IMG/VR virus record: IMGVR_UViG_3300046674_000258
Location: 1 to 22,045 of that record
DNA: 22,045 nt
Source: a virus
Direction: 5' to 3' (one strand)
Below are positions 9,528 through 15,255 of this stretch, piece by piece. The position numbers were made by a program, and so were the translations under genes. The notes beneath the pieces are model-generated. The model worked only from the letters and a program-made list of their open reading frames with translations. It had not been told where the DNA came from and did no database searches. Every line of letters starts with the position of its first letter. Within the stretch, counting starts at the first letter, position 1.

Positions 9528-10355
9528 ATGCTAACAGCAGTAGAAATTACCAACGCTCAAGGCGTGACTTTGACTCTACCGATCTATGACACTTCAGATG
9601 GGTATGAGATTAGGGATATTCAGGGACTCGATCCGGTAAATGCCGAGATCACGTCTTCCCCCGTTGCAAATTTGGATGGGGAACAGGAAGAGTCCAGTCG
9701 GAGAGGGAAGAGGAACATCATCTTCAAGTTGGGGTATAGCACTCCAGCTGTCCGGGAACTTCGAAAGCGTCTATACGGATTCTTCATGCCAAAAATGAAG
9801 GTCAATATGCGCTTTTACATGGAGGAAGCGGATATGTTCTATGTCGAGATCGATGGGACAGTGGAATCATGCCTTAGTCCACTATTTGCCAAAGAGCCCG
9901 AAGCGACCATATCCATCATCTGTGTTGACCCGGACTTCTCCGACCCTGAGCCCCTAGTGTGGAATGCCAGCACTACTTCGGCAGATACACAGGGCCTGCT
10001 TACGTATGATGGTGAGATCGAAACTGGCTTTAGAATGACGATGAATGTTGATCGTGCTCTTCCAGCCATTACGATTCACCATCGTACGACGGCAACTGGG
10101 GTAAAGAACTTCCTGATATTTGCAGTAGATACCGGTATACTTGTTGCCGGAGATATTCTGGAAATCAGTACTATCTCTGGCAACAAGTATATCAGGCGAA
10201 CCCGATCTGGCGTCACAACATCACTTCTATTTGGAAATGACCCAGCATCGGTATGGACGAACCTCTATCCCGGATTGAACTACCTTAAGATTCAATCGGG
10301 AGGAGCACCAATCCCATATACGATCGAATACACCAATAAGTATGGAGGTCTGTAA
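9528..10355 (+). CDS. Distal tail protein (Dit, Sipho_tail family)
   Basis: This 275-residue protein lies directly after the tape measure, the standard place for the distal tail hub. The N-terminal half carries typical Sipho_tail features: YEIRDIQGLDPVNAEIT near residue 25, a GKRNIIFKLGY strand, an RELRKRLYGFFMP segment and a VEIDGTVESC strand, followed by ICVDPDFSDPEP. The C-terminal half is beta-rich, with a GDILEIST core, and ends in YTNKYGGL, as in a galectin-like or OB-fold Dit extension. The start is preceded by AAGGAGG inside the end of the tape measure gene. Its stop overlaps the next start as TAATG. Confidence 0.85.
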   Translation: MLTAVEITNAQGVTLTLPIYDTSDGYEIRDIQGLDPVNAEITSSPVANLDGEQEESSRRGKRNIIFKLGYSTPAVRELRKRLYGFFMPKMKVNMRFYMEEADMFYVEIDGTVESCLSPLFAKEPEATISIICVDPDFSDPEPLVWNASTTSADTQGLLTYDGEIETGFRMTMNVDRALPAITIHHRTTATGVKNFLIFAVDTGILVAGDILEISTISGNKYIRRTRSGVTTSLLFGNDPASVWTNLYPGLNYLKIQSGGAPIPYTIEYTNKYGGL

Positions 10356-11446
10356 TGGATCTATTCACGTTGGATAGCCAGCTGAGACGTACTGAGGTAT
10401 TTGATCGTTATGAGTCCCTTATTTGGACTGAGCGGTTTCGGCCCATGGGGGACTTCCAGCTGGATATCCCATCAGAGAAAACTGCTCGGGCACAGTTGAA
10501 AAAGGGTACTCGATTGGCCATCAACGAGTCGAGTCATGTCATGACTATCGAGAGTGTATCTGATACAGATGGGTTACTAACACTCAAGGGTCGAACTCTT
10601 GAGTACATCCTCGAAGATCGCACGGCACGCCATAGCTTCACAGGGTTAACCACATCTCCTCGTTGGGCTCAGGAAGGTGCTCCGGGAACCATCATCCGAA
10701 GCATATTTAATGCGATTTGTGTTGATGGTTTGTTGAATGATCAGGACAAGATACCATTCATTCAATCGGGGACCATTTCTCCACCGGGTACATTTCCAGA
10801 GCCCTCCACTAGTATTCGGGTTGAGCTTGAACCGCAGTCACTTTTCGAGGCAATCAACAACCTGTGCATGCAGTACAATATGGGCTTTCGTATCATTCGG
10901 GGCCCGGATACATCAAAGCTATATTTCGAGGTCTATACCGGCAGCGATCGAACCTCAGGTAACGTTACCGGCCTCAATCCAGTGGTATTCAGTTCCAATC
11001 TAGATAACCTATCTAATGTGTCTGAATTGACCTCTATGGTCGGATTCAAGAACGTTGCTTACGTGTTCTCCAATCAGGGTGGAACGATTGTATATGCCAA
11101 TGGGGCTAGTTCACGGACTGGCTTTGAGCGCAGGATTGTTACGGTGAATGTTGGGGATGCTCGACAGAATGATAATGAGAACTATCTGACAACAGAGCAA
11201 ATCCTACAGCGACGTGGTCTCGAAGAACTGGCTAAGCACCGACAGATCTCGGCATTTGATGGCGAGATCGTCAAAAACTCTGGTTACAAATATGGTGTTG
11301 ACTATAACCTAGGCGATGTCGTAGAGCAACAAAACGCTGAGAATATCGGCAAGGCTATGCGTATCACAGAGCAAATATTTGTGTCCGATGCGGAGGGCGA
11401 TCGGTCATATCCAACCCTAGCGGAGGATGAGCCGCTTGACCCATAA
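10355..11446 (+). CDS. Siphovirus ReqiPepy6 Gp37-like tail protein
   Basis: This 363-residue protein follows Dit with a TAATG overlap. The opening LFTLDSQLRRTEVFDRYESL, then IWTERFRPMGDFQLDIP, and the KGRTLEYILEDRTA block are hallmarks of the ReqiPepy6 Gp37-like family, a tail-hub protein that takes the Tal or baseplate position in many actinobacterial and Firmicutes siphophages. The C-terminal part has GVDYNLGDVVEQQN and a final acidic tail (AEDEPLDP). It probably joins the Dit ring to peripheral fibres. No peptidase or lysozyme motif is visible, so wall cutting is probably done by another protein outside the window. Confidence 0.85.
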   Translation: MDLFTLDSQLRRTEVFDRYESLIWTERFRPMGDFQLDIPSEKTARAQLKKGTRLAINESSHVMTIESVSDTDGLLTLKGRTLEYILEDRTARHSFTGLTTSPRWAQEGAPGTIIRSIFNAICVDGLLNDQDKIPFIQSGTISPPGTFPEPSTSIRVELEPQSLFEAINNLCMQYNMGFRIIRGPDTSKLYFEVYTGSDRTSGNVTGLNPVVFSSNLDNLSNVSELTSMVGFKNVAYVFSNQGGTIVYANGASSRTGFERRIVTVNVGDARQNDNENYLTTEQILQRRGLEELAKHRQISAFDGEIVKNSGYKYGVDYNLGDVVEQQNAENIGKAMRITEQIFVSDAEGDRSYPTLAEDEPLDP

Positions 11447-11459
11447 CAAAGGACTCGGT

Positions 11460-11882
11460 ATGAATAAATGGCAAAGAATCTTCCCTTGGGGCTACAACCT
11501 CTTCATGAAGATTGCTGAACCAAGAACTGTGCGACTTTTGCACTTTGGAATCTACCTTGCTCTGGCAACTGCTGGAGCTCTGTTGCTTCTGCATCCACCA
11601 AGGTCCTTCGAAAATATCTTGGGTGTCGCACTTCTATACATGTTCGGGGTATTCGTGTTTGGTGGAGCAGCTGCTGCAGCCATTGCCGTTCTACCCGGAG
11701 TATGGTGGCTTGAAAGAGTTGGACTCATTGCGCTAGGCACAGGTATGGGGATCTACATAATTATTATCATGTGCTTGGGGACATCGCCAATCGGTCTATC
11801 AATTTCTATTGCATTCATTCTAACCTTCATTCTGCGTTGGCGTGAGATTAGGCGGTACCAGCTTGCGCCCAGAGAGGGGTAA
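11460..11882 (+). CDS. Four-helix membrane protein of unknown function
   Basis: This 140-residue protein has four predicted membrane segments at about 26-45, 53-79, 86-105 and 110-125, with a basic C-terminal tail (RWREIRRYQLAP). I chose the ATG at 11460 (MNKWQRIF) because AAAGGA lies just before it; an in-frame ATG at 11427 lies inside the preceding gene. Position right after the tail genes and just before a holin candidate suggests a lysis-related or virion-associated role, but no family is recognised. It could also be an accessory holin or antiholin. Confidence 0.75.
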   Translation: MNKWQRIFPWGYNLFMKIAEPRTVRLLHFGIYLALATAGALLLLHPPRSFENILGVALLYMFGVFVFGGAAAAAIAVLPGVWWLERVGLIALGTGMGIYIIIIMCLGTSPIGLSISIAFILTFILRWREIRRYQLAPREG

Positions 11883-11884
11883 AT

Positions 11885-12193
11885 ATGAACGACGATACAG
11901 CACGATCGCTTGCGACGATATTGAGCGCGGGGGGCGGAGGAGCTGTGCTGTTGGCTGCAATTAATGGGGTCATTAAATGGCTTTCGGGGGCCTCTCATCG
12001 AGAACGTGTGAAGAATACGGACCTCGCATCACAGAGAGCGAAAGCCATCAAGGAGCGGGACGAGGCCGAGGGAGAACGGGATGTTGCAGATCGGAAAAGG
12101 CGCGAAGCTGAAGAGCATGTGGCCATCCTCAAGCGTCAACTAATTCTTCTCGGTGTCGACCCGTTGGATCGCGAATCAAGTAATTCAAAATAG
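11885..12193 (+). CDS. Membrane-anchored coiled-coil protein in the presumed lysis region
   Basis: This 102-residue protein has one N-terminal hydrophobic segment (about 9-33, with a GGGG turn) followed by a strongly charged helix (about 40-90) rich in E, R and K. The helix has the look of a coiled coil (KERDEAEGERDVADRKRREA). The start follows the previous stop by two bases and sits in GAGAGGGGTAAAT. A membrane anchor plus coiled coil resembles spanin or holin-accessory proteins, yet there is no lipobox and no outer membrane is expected in an actinobacterial host apart from mycolata. Function is not established. Confidence 0.72.
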   Translation: MNDDTARSLATILSAGGGGAVLLAAINGVIKWLSGASHRERVKNTDLASQRAKAIKERDEAEGERDVADRKRREAEEHVAILKRQLILLGVDPLDRESSNSK

Positions 12194-12202
12194 GAGTAAA
12201 AC

Positions 12203-12574
12203 ATGGCAGATCATTCTGCAACTAACTCAGGATTGACTCTGAGTAATCGGTTCTATGACGTCCTCCGGTTCTTCGTAGAGAAGGGCTTTCCAGGATTCGG
12301 CGTAGCTTATGCTACCGTTGCCGCTCTCTGGCACTGGGGATACACCTTCGAGGTTGGTGGAACATTCGCCGCTTTGTCAGTGCTTGGCTCAGTCTTCCTG
12401 ACGATGGCTCGCAAGGGTTATATTCCGGAAGGCTCTGGTACCGATGGGGAAGTCGTACCCAATGCTGACCCGGATGCAGAGCATAGATATCTGCTTCAGC
12501 TGAATGCCCCTATGGATGAGCTTGTTTCGGGGAAATCAGTTATCTCATTCAAAGTCTTGGACCCGAGCGCATAA
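12203..12574 (+). CDS. Putative holin (r1t-type)
   Basis: This 123-residue protein has two close membrane segments at about 31-47 and 52-68, preceded by an amphipathic stretch (NRFYDVLRFFVEKGFPGFG) and followed by a soluble acidic tail. This matches the pattern of r1t-type phage holins, which form membrane lesions that let endolysin reach the cell wall. The start has TAGGAG upstream. No endolysin gene is in the window, so the partner must lie elsewhere. The extended C-terminal domain (about 70-123) is longer than in compact holins and may be regulatory. Confidence 0.68.
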   Translation: MADHSATNSGLTLSNRFYDVLRFFVEKGFPGFGVAYATVAALWHWGYTFEVGGTFAALSVLGSVFLTMARKGYIPEGSGTDGEVVPNADPDAEHRYLLQLNAPMDELVSGKSVISFKVLDPSA

Positions 12575-12582
12575 TTTAGCGT

Positions 12583-12609
12583 TCGCGGCATATACAAGGC
12601 TTATAATGA
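12583..12609 (+). promoter_or_regulatory. Cassette promoter P0
   Basis: TCGC at 12583 lies exactly 19 bases before TATAAT at 12602-12607, with ACAAGG between and GA after it. This is the first of twelve near-identical elements. It sits in the gap before the gene at 12634 and probably gives that gene its own transcript. The leader reads ACACCTCTTGAAAGGAG, a form seen again before the genes at 15356 and 19347. Confidence 0.8.
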
Positions 12610-12633
12610 CACCTCTTGAAAGGAGAAACTGTA

Positions 12634-12936
12634 ATGACAGATAACAAGTCAAAAAACGAAACCAATCCCCTTGATAAGGCGATTGCAAACATACTTACCG
12701 CAATGGAGGCCATCTCTCCGACCGCTGAAGTATACTCCAAAATGGTAGACATGCTCGAAAAGCTGTACAAGATCAAAGCCTCCGAAAGGCCCGATCGAGT
12801 CAGTAAAGACCAGCTAGTCTCCATTGGCGGAAGTGTACTTTCCAGCCTCATCGGAATCGGAATGATTCTCCATCACGAGAAGTTGCATGTAGTCGCCTCC
12901 AAGGCGCTTGGATTCGTTGCAAAGGCACGTATCTAA
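12634..12936 (+). CDS. Small protein with a C-terminal membrane helix, last gene before the main terminator
   Basis: This 100-residue protein has a soluble helical N-terminal half (AIANILTAMEAI, then EVYSKMVDMLEKLYKIKASE) and a hydrophobic segment at about 72-85 (SIGGSVLSSLIGIGMIL) followed by HHEKLHVVASKALGFVAKARI. I chose the ATG at 12634 because GAAAGGAG precedes it; the in-frame ATG at 12616 lies in the leader. It has its own promoter-like element (12583-12609) and ends 35 bases before a strong terminator. The function is unknown. Confidence 0.78.
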   Translation: MTDNKSKNETNPLDKAIANILTAMEAISPTAEVYSKMVDMLEKLYKIKASERPDRVSKDQLVSIGGSVLSSLIGIGMILHHEKLHVVASKALGFVAKARI

Positions 12937-12970
12937 CGTTACCCGATCGAAATAGATCAGGTGAAAATTT

Positions 12971-13019
12971 ATAAGCCGTGTACAAGAACTAATAACTCTT
13001 GTACACGGCTTATTTTTTT
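12971..13019 (+). terminator. Strong intrinsic terminator closing the tail and lysis region
   Basis: A perfect 17-bp stem is formed by ATAAGCCGTGTACAAGA and TCTTGTACACGGCTTAT around the 9-base loop ACTAATAAC, followed by a run of T. It is the longest perfect stem seen in the window and marks the border between the structural genes and the cassette array. Confidence 0.93.
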
Positions 13020-13027
13020 GTCTAAAG

Positions 13028-13054
13028 TCGCATAAATCACAAGGATTATAATGA
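13028..13054 (+). promoter_or_regulatory. Cassette promoter P1
   Basis: TCGC at 13028 is 19 bases before TATAAT at 13047-13052, with CACAAGG between them. The first bases after it are GAGAAGA. This copy has TCGCAT in place of the common TCGCAG or TCGCGG. Confidence 0.82.
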
Positions 13055-13084
13055 GAAGAAATTAAATCTATAAAGGAGAACCTA

Positions 13085-13255
13085 ATGAAAAAAGAATCAG
13101 AGCTTAATGCTGTGGAAACCTTTGTCATGTTTGGATTCGCTTGTGCTGCTGGAGCAGTTGCAAGCGGACTCGTACTGAGAACGCTAACCACAACCAAAGT
13201 TATTAACTATGTATATCAGACAACCCGAGAAGAAATTAAGAACTTCAAGAAGTAG
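13085..13255 (+). CDS. Cassette A: 56-residue single-pass membrane protein
   Basis: The gene starts with ATG after AAAGGAGAACCTA and ends in TAG. The product has a short charged start with ESELNAV, one hydrophobic helix at about 11-31 (small residues A and G throughout), and a polar tail ending EEIKNFKK. The ELNAV start and the IKNFK end are shared with the cassette D protein, which suggests duplication. The gene stands alone between promoter P1 and a stem-loop terminator. The function is unknown. Confidence 0.8.
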   Translation: MKKESELNAVETFVMFGFACAAGAVASGLVLRTLTTTKVINYVYQTTREEIKNFKK

Positions 13256-13288
13256 AGAAGAGTCCCCAACAAGGACTCCTCTTTTTGT
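13256..13288 (+). terminator. Terminator of cassette A
   Basis: GAGTCC pairs with GGACTC across the loop CCAACAA, extended past one mismatch by AGA and TCT, and followed by TTTTT. It starts directly after the stop codon. Confidence 0.85.
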
Positions 13289-13295
13289 CTAAACA

Positions 13296-13322
13296 TCGCA
13301 GCAAACACAAGGGTTATAATGA
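13296..13322 (+). promoter_or_regulatory. Cassette promoter P2
   Basis: TCGCAG at 13296 and TATAAT at 13315-13320 keep the 19-base spacing, with ACACAAGGGT before the -10 hexamer and GAGAAGA after it. Confidence 0.84.
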
Positions 13323-13355
13323 GAAGAAAACCACTTTTAAACAAAGGAACATATC

Positions 13356-13544
13356 ATGAACCCCAACAAAATCATTGGCGTAATTGCTATCGCTGTTGCA
13401 CCCATCATCATCACAACTGAATTCGTACGAGATACGAAAAAGAAAGTTGCGCACAAGATCGATGAGGTACAGTACGAACTGCATAATCCCCGTCATTTTG
13501 CCAAGAAGCGTGAACTAGCCCGCAAAGCTAAAAAGAACAAGTAA
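13356..13544 (+). CDS. Cassette B: 62-residue single-pass membrane protein
   Basis: ATG follows CAAAGGAACATATC. The product has a membrane helix at about 5-21 (IIGVIAIAVAPIIITT) and then a very basic cytoplasmic-type tail rich in K and R, ending KRELARKAKKNK. An N-terminal anchor with a basic tail suggests contact with nucleic acid or acidic lipid, but this is only inference. It is a single-gene cassette between P2 and a terminator. Confidence 0.8.
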   Translation: MNPNKIIGVIAIAVAPIIITTEFVRDTKKKVAHKIDEVQYELHNPRHFAKKRELARKAKKNK

Positions 13545-13549
13545 TCTCC

Positions 13550-13582
13550 AAATAGGAGTCCCCACAAGGACTCTTATTTTTG
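13550..13582 (+). terminator. Terminator of cassette B
   Basis: A 12-bp stem with one G-T pair is formed by AAATAGGAGTCC and GGACTCTTATTT around CCACAA, followed by T residues. The same hairpin is used almost unchanged after cassette D. Confidence 0.9.
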
Positions 13583-13584
13583 TC

Positions 13585-13611
13585 TCGCAGCGCTTACAAG
13601 GACTATTATGA
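13585..13611 (+). promoter_or_regulatory. Cassette promoter P3
   Basis: TCGCAG at 13585 and TATTAT at 13604-13609 keep the 19-base spacing, with TTACAAGG between. It follows the previous terminator within three bases. No convincing gene follows it. Confidence 0.8.
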
Positions 13612-13698
13612 GAACCCCTCCAACCAAACGTAAGCACGTGCAGGATGAAAAGGAATCTCACTAAAATAAAAGACCCATACCAACAGTCTTTTATTTTG
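13612..13698 (+). ncRNA. Cassette C: gene-less transcript (empty cassette or small RNA)
   Basis: Between P3 and the next terminator there are only about 50 bases plus the hairpin, so the transcript would be roughly 85 bases. The frame from ATG at 13645 has no stop before the terminator and runs into cassette D. An 18-codon frame (13608-13664) begins inside the -10 region, ahead of any likely transcript start. The sequence AAAAGGAATCTCAC resembles the ribosome-binding leader of the other cassettes and then goes straight into the terminator, as if the gene had been lost. It is either a decayed cassette or a small RNA gene. Confidence 0.45.
13663..13698 (+). terminator. Terminator of cassette C
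   Basis: A perfect 12-bp stem is formed by AAAATAAAAGAC and GTCTTTTATTTT with an 11-base loop. The 3' arm itself supplies much of the T-rich tail. Its sequence differs from the hairpins of cassettes B and D. Confidence 0.85.
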
Positions 13699-13702
13699 TG
13701 TC

Positions 13703-13729
13703 TCGCAGCGTTCACAAGGGCTATAATGA
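13703..13729 (+). promoter_or_regulatory. Cassette promoter P4
   Basis: TCGCAG at 13703 and TATAAT at 13722-13727, with CACAAGGGC between. The initial transcribed region is of the GAACCCC type. Confidence 0.84.
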
Positions 13730-13752
13730 ACCCCACTATGAAAGGAAAGACC

Positions 13753-14010
13753 ATGTCTGAGAAAGAAGAACTCAACGCCGTAATCGCCGTCACTCTGGGA
13801 GCTATTGGCGCAGTCGCCATCATCACCGCACAAGCAATTCGCATTGTGGAACTGAAAGGTCAAGTCAAGAACAAGGACAAGACCATTAAGAACCTCAGGC
13901 GCCGCTATGAAAAGGCGTTGAACCTGATGACTGTCGAACAGCTCTCGAAGACGCTCGATCACGTGATTGAAGACTTTAAATTCGAAGAAGTAATCAAGAA
14001 CTTCAAGTAA
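13753..14010 (+). CDS. Cassette D: 85-residue membrane protein with a coiled-coil tail
   Basis: I chose the ATG at 13753 because GAAAGGAAAGACC precedes it and it lies just downstream of P4; the longer in-frame opening from 13645 would cross a terminator and a promoter. The product starts MSEKEELNAV, has a membrane helix at about 8-28, and continues as a long charged helix (about 33-85) likely to form a coiled coil, ending FEEVIKNFK. The N- and C-terminal motifs are shared with cassette A, and the membrane helix aligns with that of cassette E. Confidence 0.82.
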   Translation: MSEKEELNAVIAVTLGAIGAVAIITAQAIRIVELKGQVKNKDKTIKNLRRRYEKALNLMTVEQLSKTLDHVIEDFKFEEVIKNFK

Positions 14011-14014
14011 CATC

Positions 14015-14047
14015 AAAATAGGAGTCCCCACAAGGACTCTTATTTTT
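14015..14047 (+). terminator. Terminator of cassette D
   Basis: It has the same stem and loop as the cassette B terminator (ATAGGAGTCC, CCACAA, GGACTCTTAT) followed by TTTTT. The last T is the first base of the TCGC of the next promoter. Confidence 0.9.
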
Positions 14048-14073
14048 CGCGGTAATCACAAGGACTATAATGA
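14047..14073 (+). promoter_or_regulatory. Cassette promoter P5
   Basis: TCGCGG at 14047 and TATAAT at 14066-14071, with TCACAAGGAC between and GAACCCC after. It abuts the previous terminator with no spacer. Confidence 0.84.
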
Positions 14074-14094
14074 ACCCCTATGAAAGGAACTATT

Positions 14095-14331
14095 ATGGAA
14101 GAGTATTCCCCCGAAGAACAGCTGATTGCGCTGGCCACCCTCGGCGTAGTTGCTGTAGTTGCTGTAGTCCAGTCTGTGAAGATTCACCGCAAAGAAGCGA
14201 AGAAGCGTAAGCTAATCCGTTTCCTAGGTGAAGTCTATCAAGACAAGATTCGGTATGCTACGACCACCGCCGAGCTCAACCAGCTCAACAAAGAATTCAA
14301 GGAAAAACTTGCCGCAATAAGAACTGACTAA
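14095..14331 (+). CDS. Cassette E: 78-residue single-pass membrane protein
   Basis: I chose the ATG at 14095 (MEEYSPEEQL), which has GAAAGGAAC just upstream; the ATG at 14080 is part of that leader. The membrane helix spans about 9-28 and contains VVAVVAVV, encoded by a nine-base tandem repeat. A basic segment (HRKEAKKRKL) and a helical tail follow. The helix aligns with that of cassette D. It is a single-gene cassette closed by its own terminator. Confidence 0.8.
   Translation: MEEYSPEEQLIALATLGVVAVVAVVQSVKIHRKEAKKRKLIRFLGEVYQDKIRYATTTAELNQLNKEFKEKLAAIRTD
14146..14168 (+). repeat. Nine-base tandem repeat inside a membrane-helix codon stretch
   Basis: GTAGTTGCT occurs twice in direct succession, followed by GTAGT. 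It encodes alternating Val-Val-Ala inside the membrane helix of cassette E. Replication slippage here would lengthen or shorten the helix by three residues without a frameshift. Confidence 0.85.
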
Positions 14332-14340
14332 AACAACCCG

Positions 14341-14371
14341 ATAAGGGGCCCCAACAAGGCCTCTTATTTTT
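14341..14371 (+). terminator. Terminator of cassette E
   Basis: A 10-bp stem with one G-T pair is formed by ATAAGGGGCC and GGCCTCTTAT around CCAACAA, followed by TTTT. Confidence 0.9.
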
Positions 14372-14378
14372 GTCTGAT

Positions 14379-14403
14379 TCGCGGCAATTACAAGGGGTAT
14401 AAT
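14379..14403 (+). promoter_or_regulatory. Cassette promoter P6
   Basis: TCGCGG at 14379 and TATAAT at 14398-14403, with TTACAAGGGG between. It is the only copy with AG in place of GA directly after the -10 hexamer. Confidence 0.82.
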
Positions 14404-14438
14404 AGAAGAATAATTCCCTTTAACGAAACGAGAAACTA

Positions 14439-14666
14439 ATGTTTAAGAACCGTTCATTTCAGGTTAAGATTGTTAAAGACGCCGCTAACCCGGTCGAAGA
14501 CTCCAAGCCCCTTGTGGACCCTGAAGAACTTTCTCGCATTGCGAAGGAAGTTATGAAGTACACCGCAATTGCTGGAATCGTCGTCATGGGTGCAGCAGCC
14601 GTCCTGAACACTCTTAGCGAAATTGCAGTTATTGCCGCAGAAGCTAACATCAACAAAGAAGACTAA
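14439..14666 (+). CDS. Cassette F: 75-residue protein with a C-terminal membrane helix
   Basis: The ATG follows AACGAGAAACTA, a weaker ribosome binding site than in the other cassettes. Residues 1-38 are polar and possibly structured (KNRSFQVKIVKD, then DPEELSRIAKE). One or two hydrophobic segments follow at about 40-68 (YTAIAGIVVMGAAAVL, then EIAVIAA), ending in a short polar tail. The topology is reversed compared with cassettes A, B, D and E, which carry the anchor at the N-terminus. No family is recognised. Confidence 0.78.
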   Translation: MFKNRSFQVKIVKDAANPVEDSKPLVDPEELSRIAKEVMKYTAIAGIVVMGAAAVLNTLSEIAVIAAEANINKED

Positions 14667-14673
14667 TTCCCCT

Positions 14674-14705
14674 AGAGAGGGCCCTAACACGGCCTTTCTC
14701 TTTGT
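14674..14705 (+). terminator. Terminator of cassette F
   Basis: AGAGAGGGCC pairs with GGCCTTTCTCT across CTAACAC with one bulged T, followed by TT. Confidence 0.78.
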
Positions 14706-14710
14706 CTGAT

Positions 14711-14737
14711 TCGCAGAAAATACAAGGACTATTATGA
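14711..14737 (+). promoter_or_regulatory. Cassette promoter P7
   Basis: TCGCAG at 14711 and TATTAT at 14730-14735, with ATACAAGGAC between and GACCCCC after. Confidence 0.83.
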
Positions 14738-14758
14738 CCCCCTAAGAAAGGAAACATC

Positions 14759-14956
14759 ATGTCCACGAAAGCCACTTTCGCGAACGCAAAGACCCGCCTC
14801 GTCCAGCTCATGGAAGAGAAGCCTTTGGAGACGCTTGCCGTCATTTCCGCAACTGCACTAGCAACTGCGAAACTGATCAGCAGCATCACTGAAGCGCGCA
14901 ACTCTTCCACTTGGAAGCGCGAAGTCCGGCGTCGTGAACGCAATCAGAAGATCTGA
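14759..14956 (+). CDS. Cassette G: 65-residue membrane-associated basic protein
   Basis: The ATG follows AGAAAGGAAACATC. An amphipathic N-terminal helix (KTRLVQLMEE) leads into a moderately hydrophobic segment at about 24-41 (ETLAVISATALATAKLI), and the C-terminal 20 residues are strongly basic (KREVRRRERNQK). The hydrophobic segment is less clear than in the other cassettes, so it may be peripheral. It is a single-gene cassette. Confidence 0.77.
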   Translation: MSTKATFANAKTRLVQLMEEKPLETLAVISATALATAKLISSITEARNSSTWKREVRRRERNQKI

Positions 14957-14973
14957 TCATCCCCACCAGATTC

Positions 14974-15005
14974 AAAATAGGAGCCCTACCAAGGACTTCT
15001 ATTTT
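14974..15005 (+). terminator. Terminator of cassette G
   Basis: AAAATAGGAGCCC and GGACTTCTATTTT pair around TACCAA, with one C-A mismatch and one G-T pair. The 3' arm ends in TTTT. It is a diverged version of the cassette B and D hairpin. Confidence 0.8.
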
Positions 15006-15010
15006 GCCTG

Positions 15011-15037
15011 TCGCGAAAATTACACGGGTTATTATGA
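15011..15037 (+). promoter_or_regulatory. Cassette promoter P8
   Basis: TCGCGA at 15011 and TATTAT at 15030-15035 keep the 19-base spacing, with TTACACGGGT between (CACGGG instead of CAAGGG). It precedes a region with no gene. Confidence 0.76.
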
Positions 15038-15041
15038 GAAG

Positions 15042-15218
15042 ATGCATAAGCACCTTCTCATAGGAAGAGCTCCTTCTGTCGCGAGGCACTGGAGACTGAT
15101 AACGGAATCATTGTCAATGCGATCCCGCTCTTCCACCTGAAAGGTATGGCCGATAGCCAAGCCCCTTAGTATGTTCCACGTAACCAGCCGTGCTTTGAGA
15201 CATACGCCTTTCTTTTTT
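15042..15218 (+). ncRNA. Cassette H: structured non-coding RNA with a tRNA-like fold
   Basis: No frame between P8 and P9 has a ribosome binding site and a start codon together, so this stretch is probably RNA. At 15063-15069 GGAAGAG pairs perfectly with CTCTTCC at 15128-15134, enclosing a unit of exactly 72 bases followed by ACC, as in a tRNA acceptor stem. Inside, CCTT can pair with GAGG, CTGATAA would suit an anticodon loop for Ile, and 15103-15127 folds as a long hairpin. However, no normal T-arm or anticodon stem can be drawn. A second closed unit follows (15140-15211) and ends in a T run. It may be a decayed tRNA, a tRNA mimic or another structured RNA. Confidence 0.45.
15140..15218 (+). 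terminator. Long-loop terminator-like structure of cassette H
   Basis: AAAGGTATG at 15140-15148 pairs with CATACGCCTTT at 15201-15211 with a two-base bulge, followed by TCTTTTTT. The 52-base loop contains two small hairpins, GGC-GCC and CACG-CGTG. The T run and position suggest transcript ending, but the loop is far longer than in the other cassette terminators. Confidence 0.5.
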
Positions 15219-15228
15219 GTCCATGCCC

Positions 15229-15255
15229 TCGCAGAAATTACAAGGGTTATAATGA
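15229..15255 (+). promoter_or_regulatory. Cassette promoter P9
   Basis: TCGCAG at 15229 and TATAAT at 15248-15253, with TTACAAGGGT between. It is a near-consensus copy. It leads into a leader of about 100 bases before the gene at 15356, much longer than in the other cassettes. Confidence 0.84.

Noticed and set aside
13018-13023. TTGTCT as the -35 box of the cassette promoters
   Set aside because: TTGTCT follows several terminators, but its distance to the -10 varies from 18 to 23 bases and it is absent in other copies, so it belongs to the terminator T tract.
13608-13664. An 18-codon frame starting in the -10 region of P3
   Set aside because: The ATG lies upstream of any likely transcript start, so it cannot be translated from that transcript. 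The ATG within TATAATGA of the other promoters was rejected for the same reason.
13645-13752. N-terminal extension of cassette D starting at 13645
   Set aside because: It would be translated through a terminator and promoter P4. The ATG at 13753 has its own ribosome binding site and gives a protein like its paralogues.
15063-15137. A normal tRNA gene, perhaps for Ile
   Set aside because: The acceptor stem and length fit, but no anticodon stem or T-arm pairs and there is no TTCRA-type T-loop. I list it only as a tRNA-like RNA.
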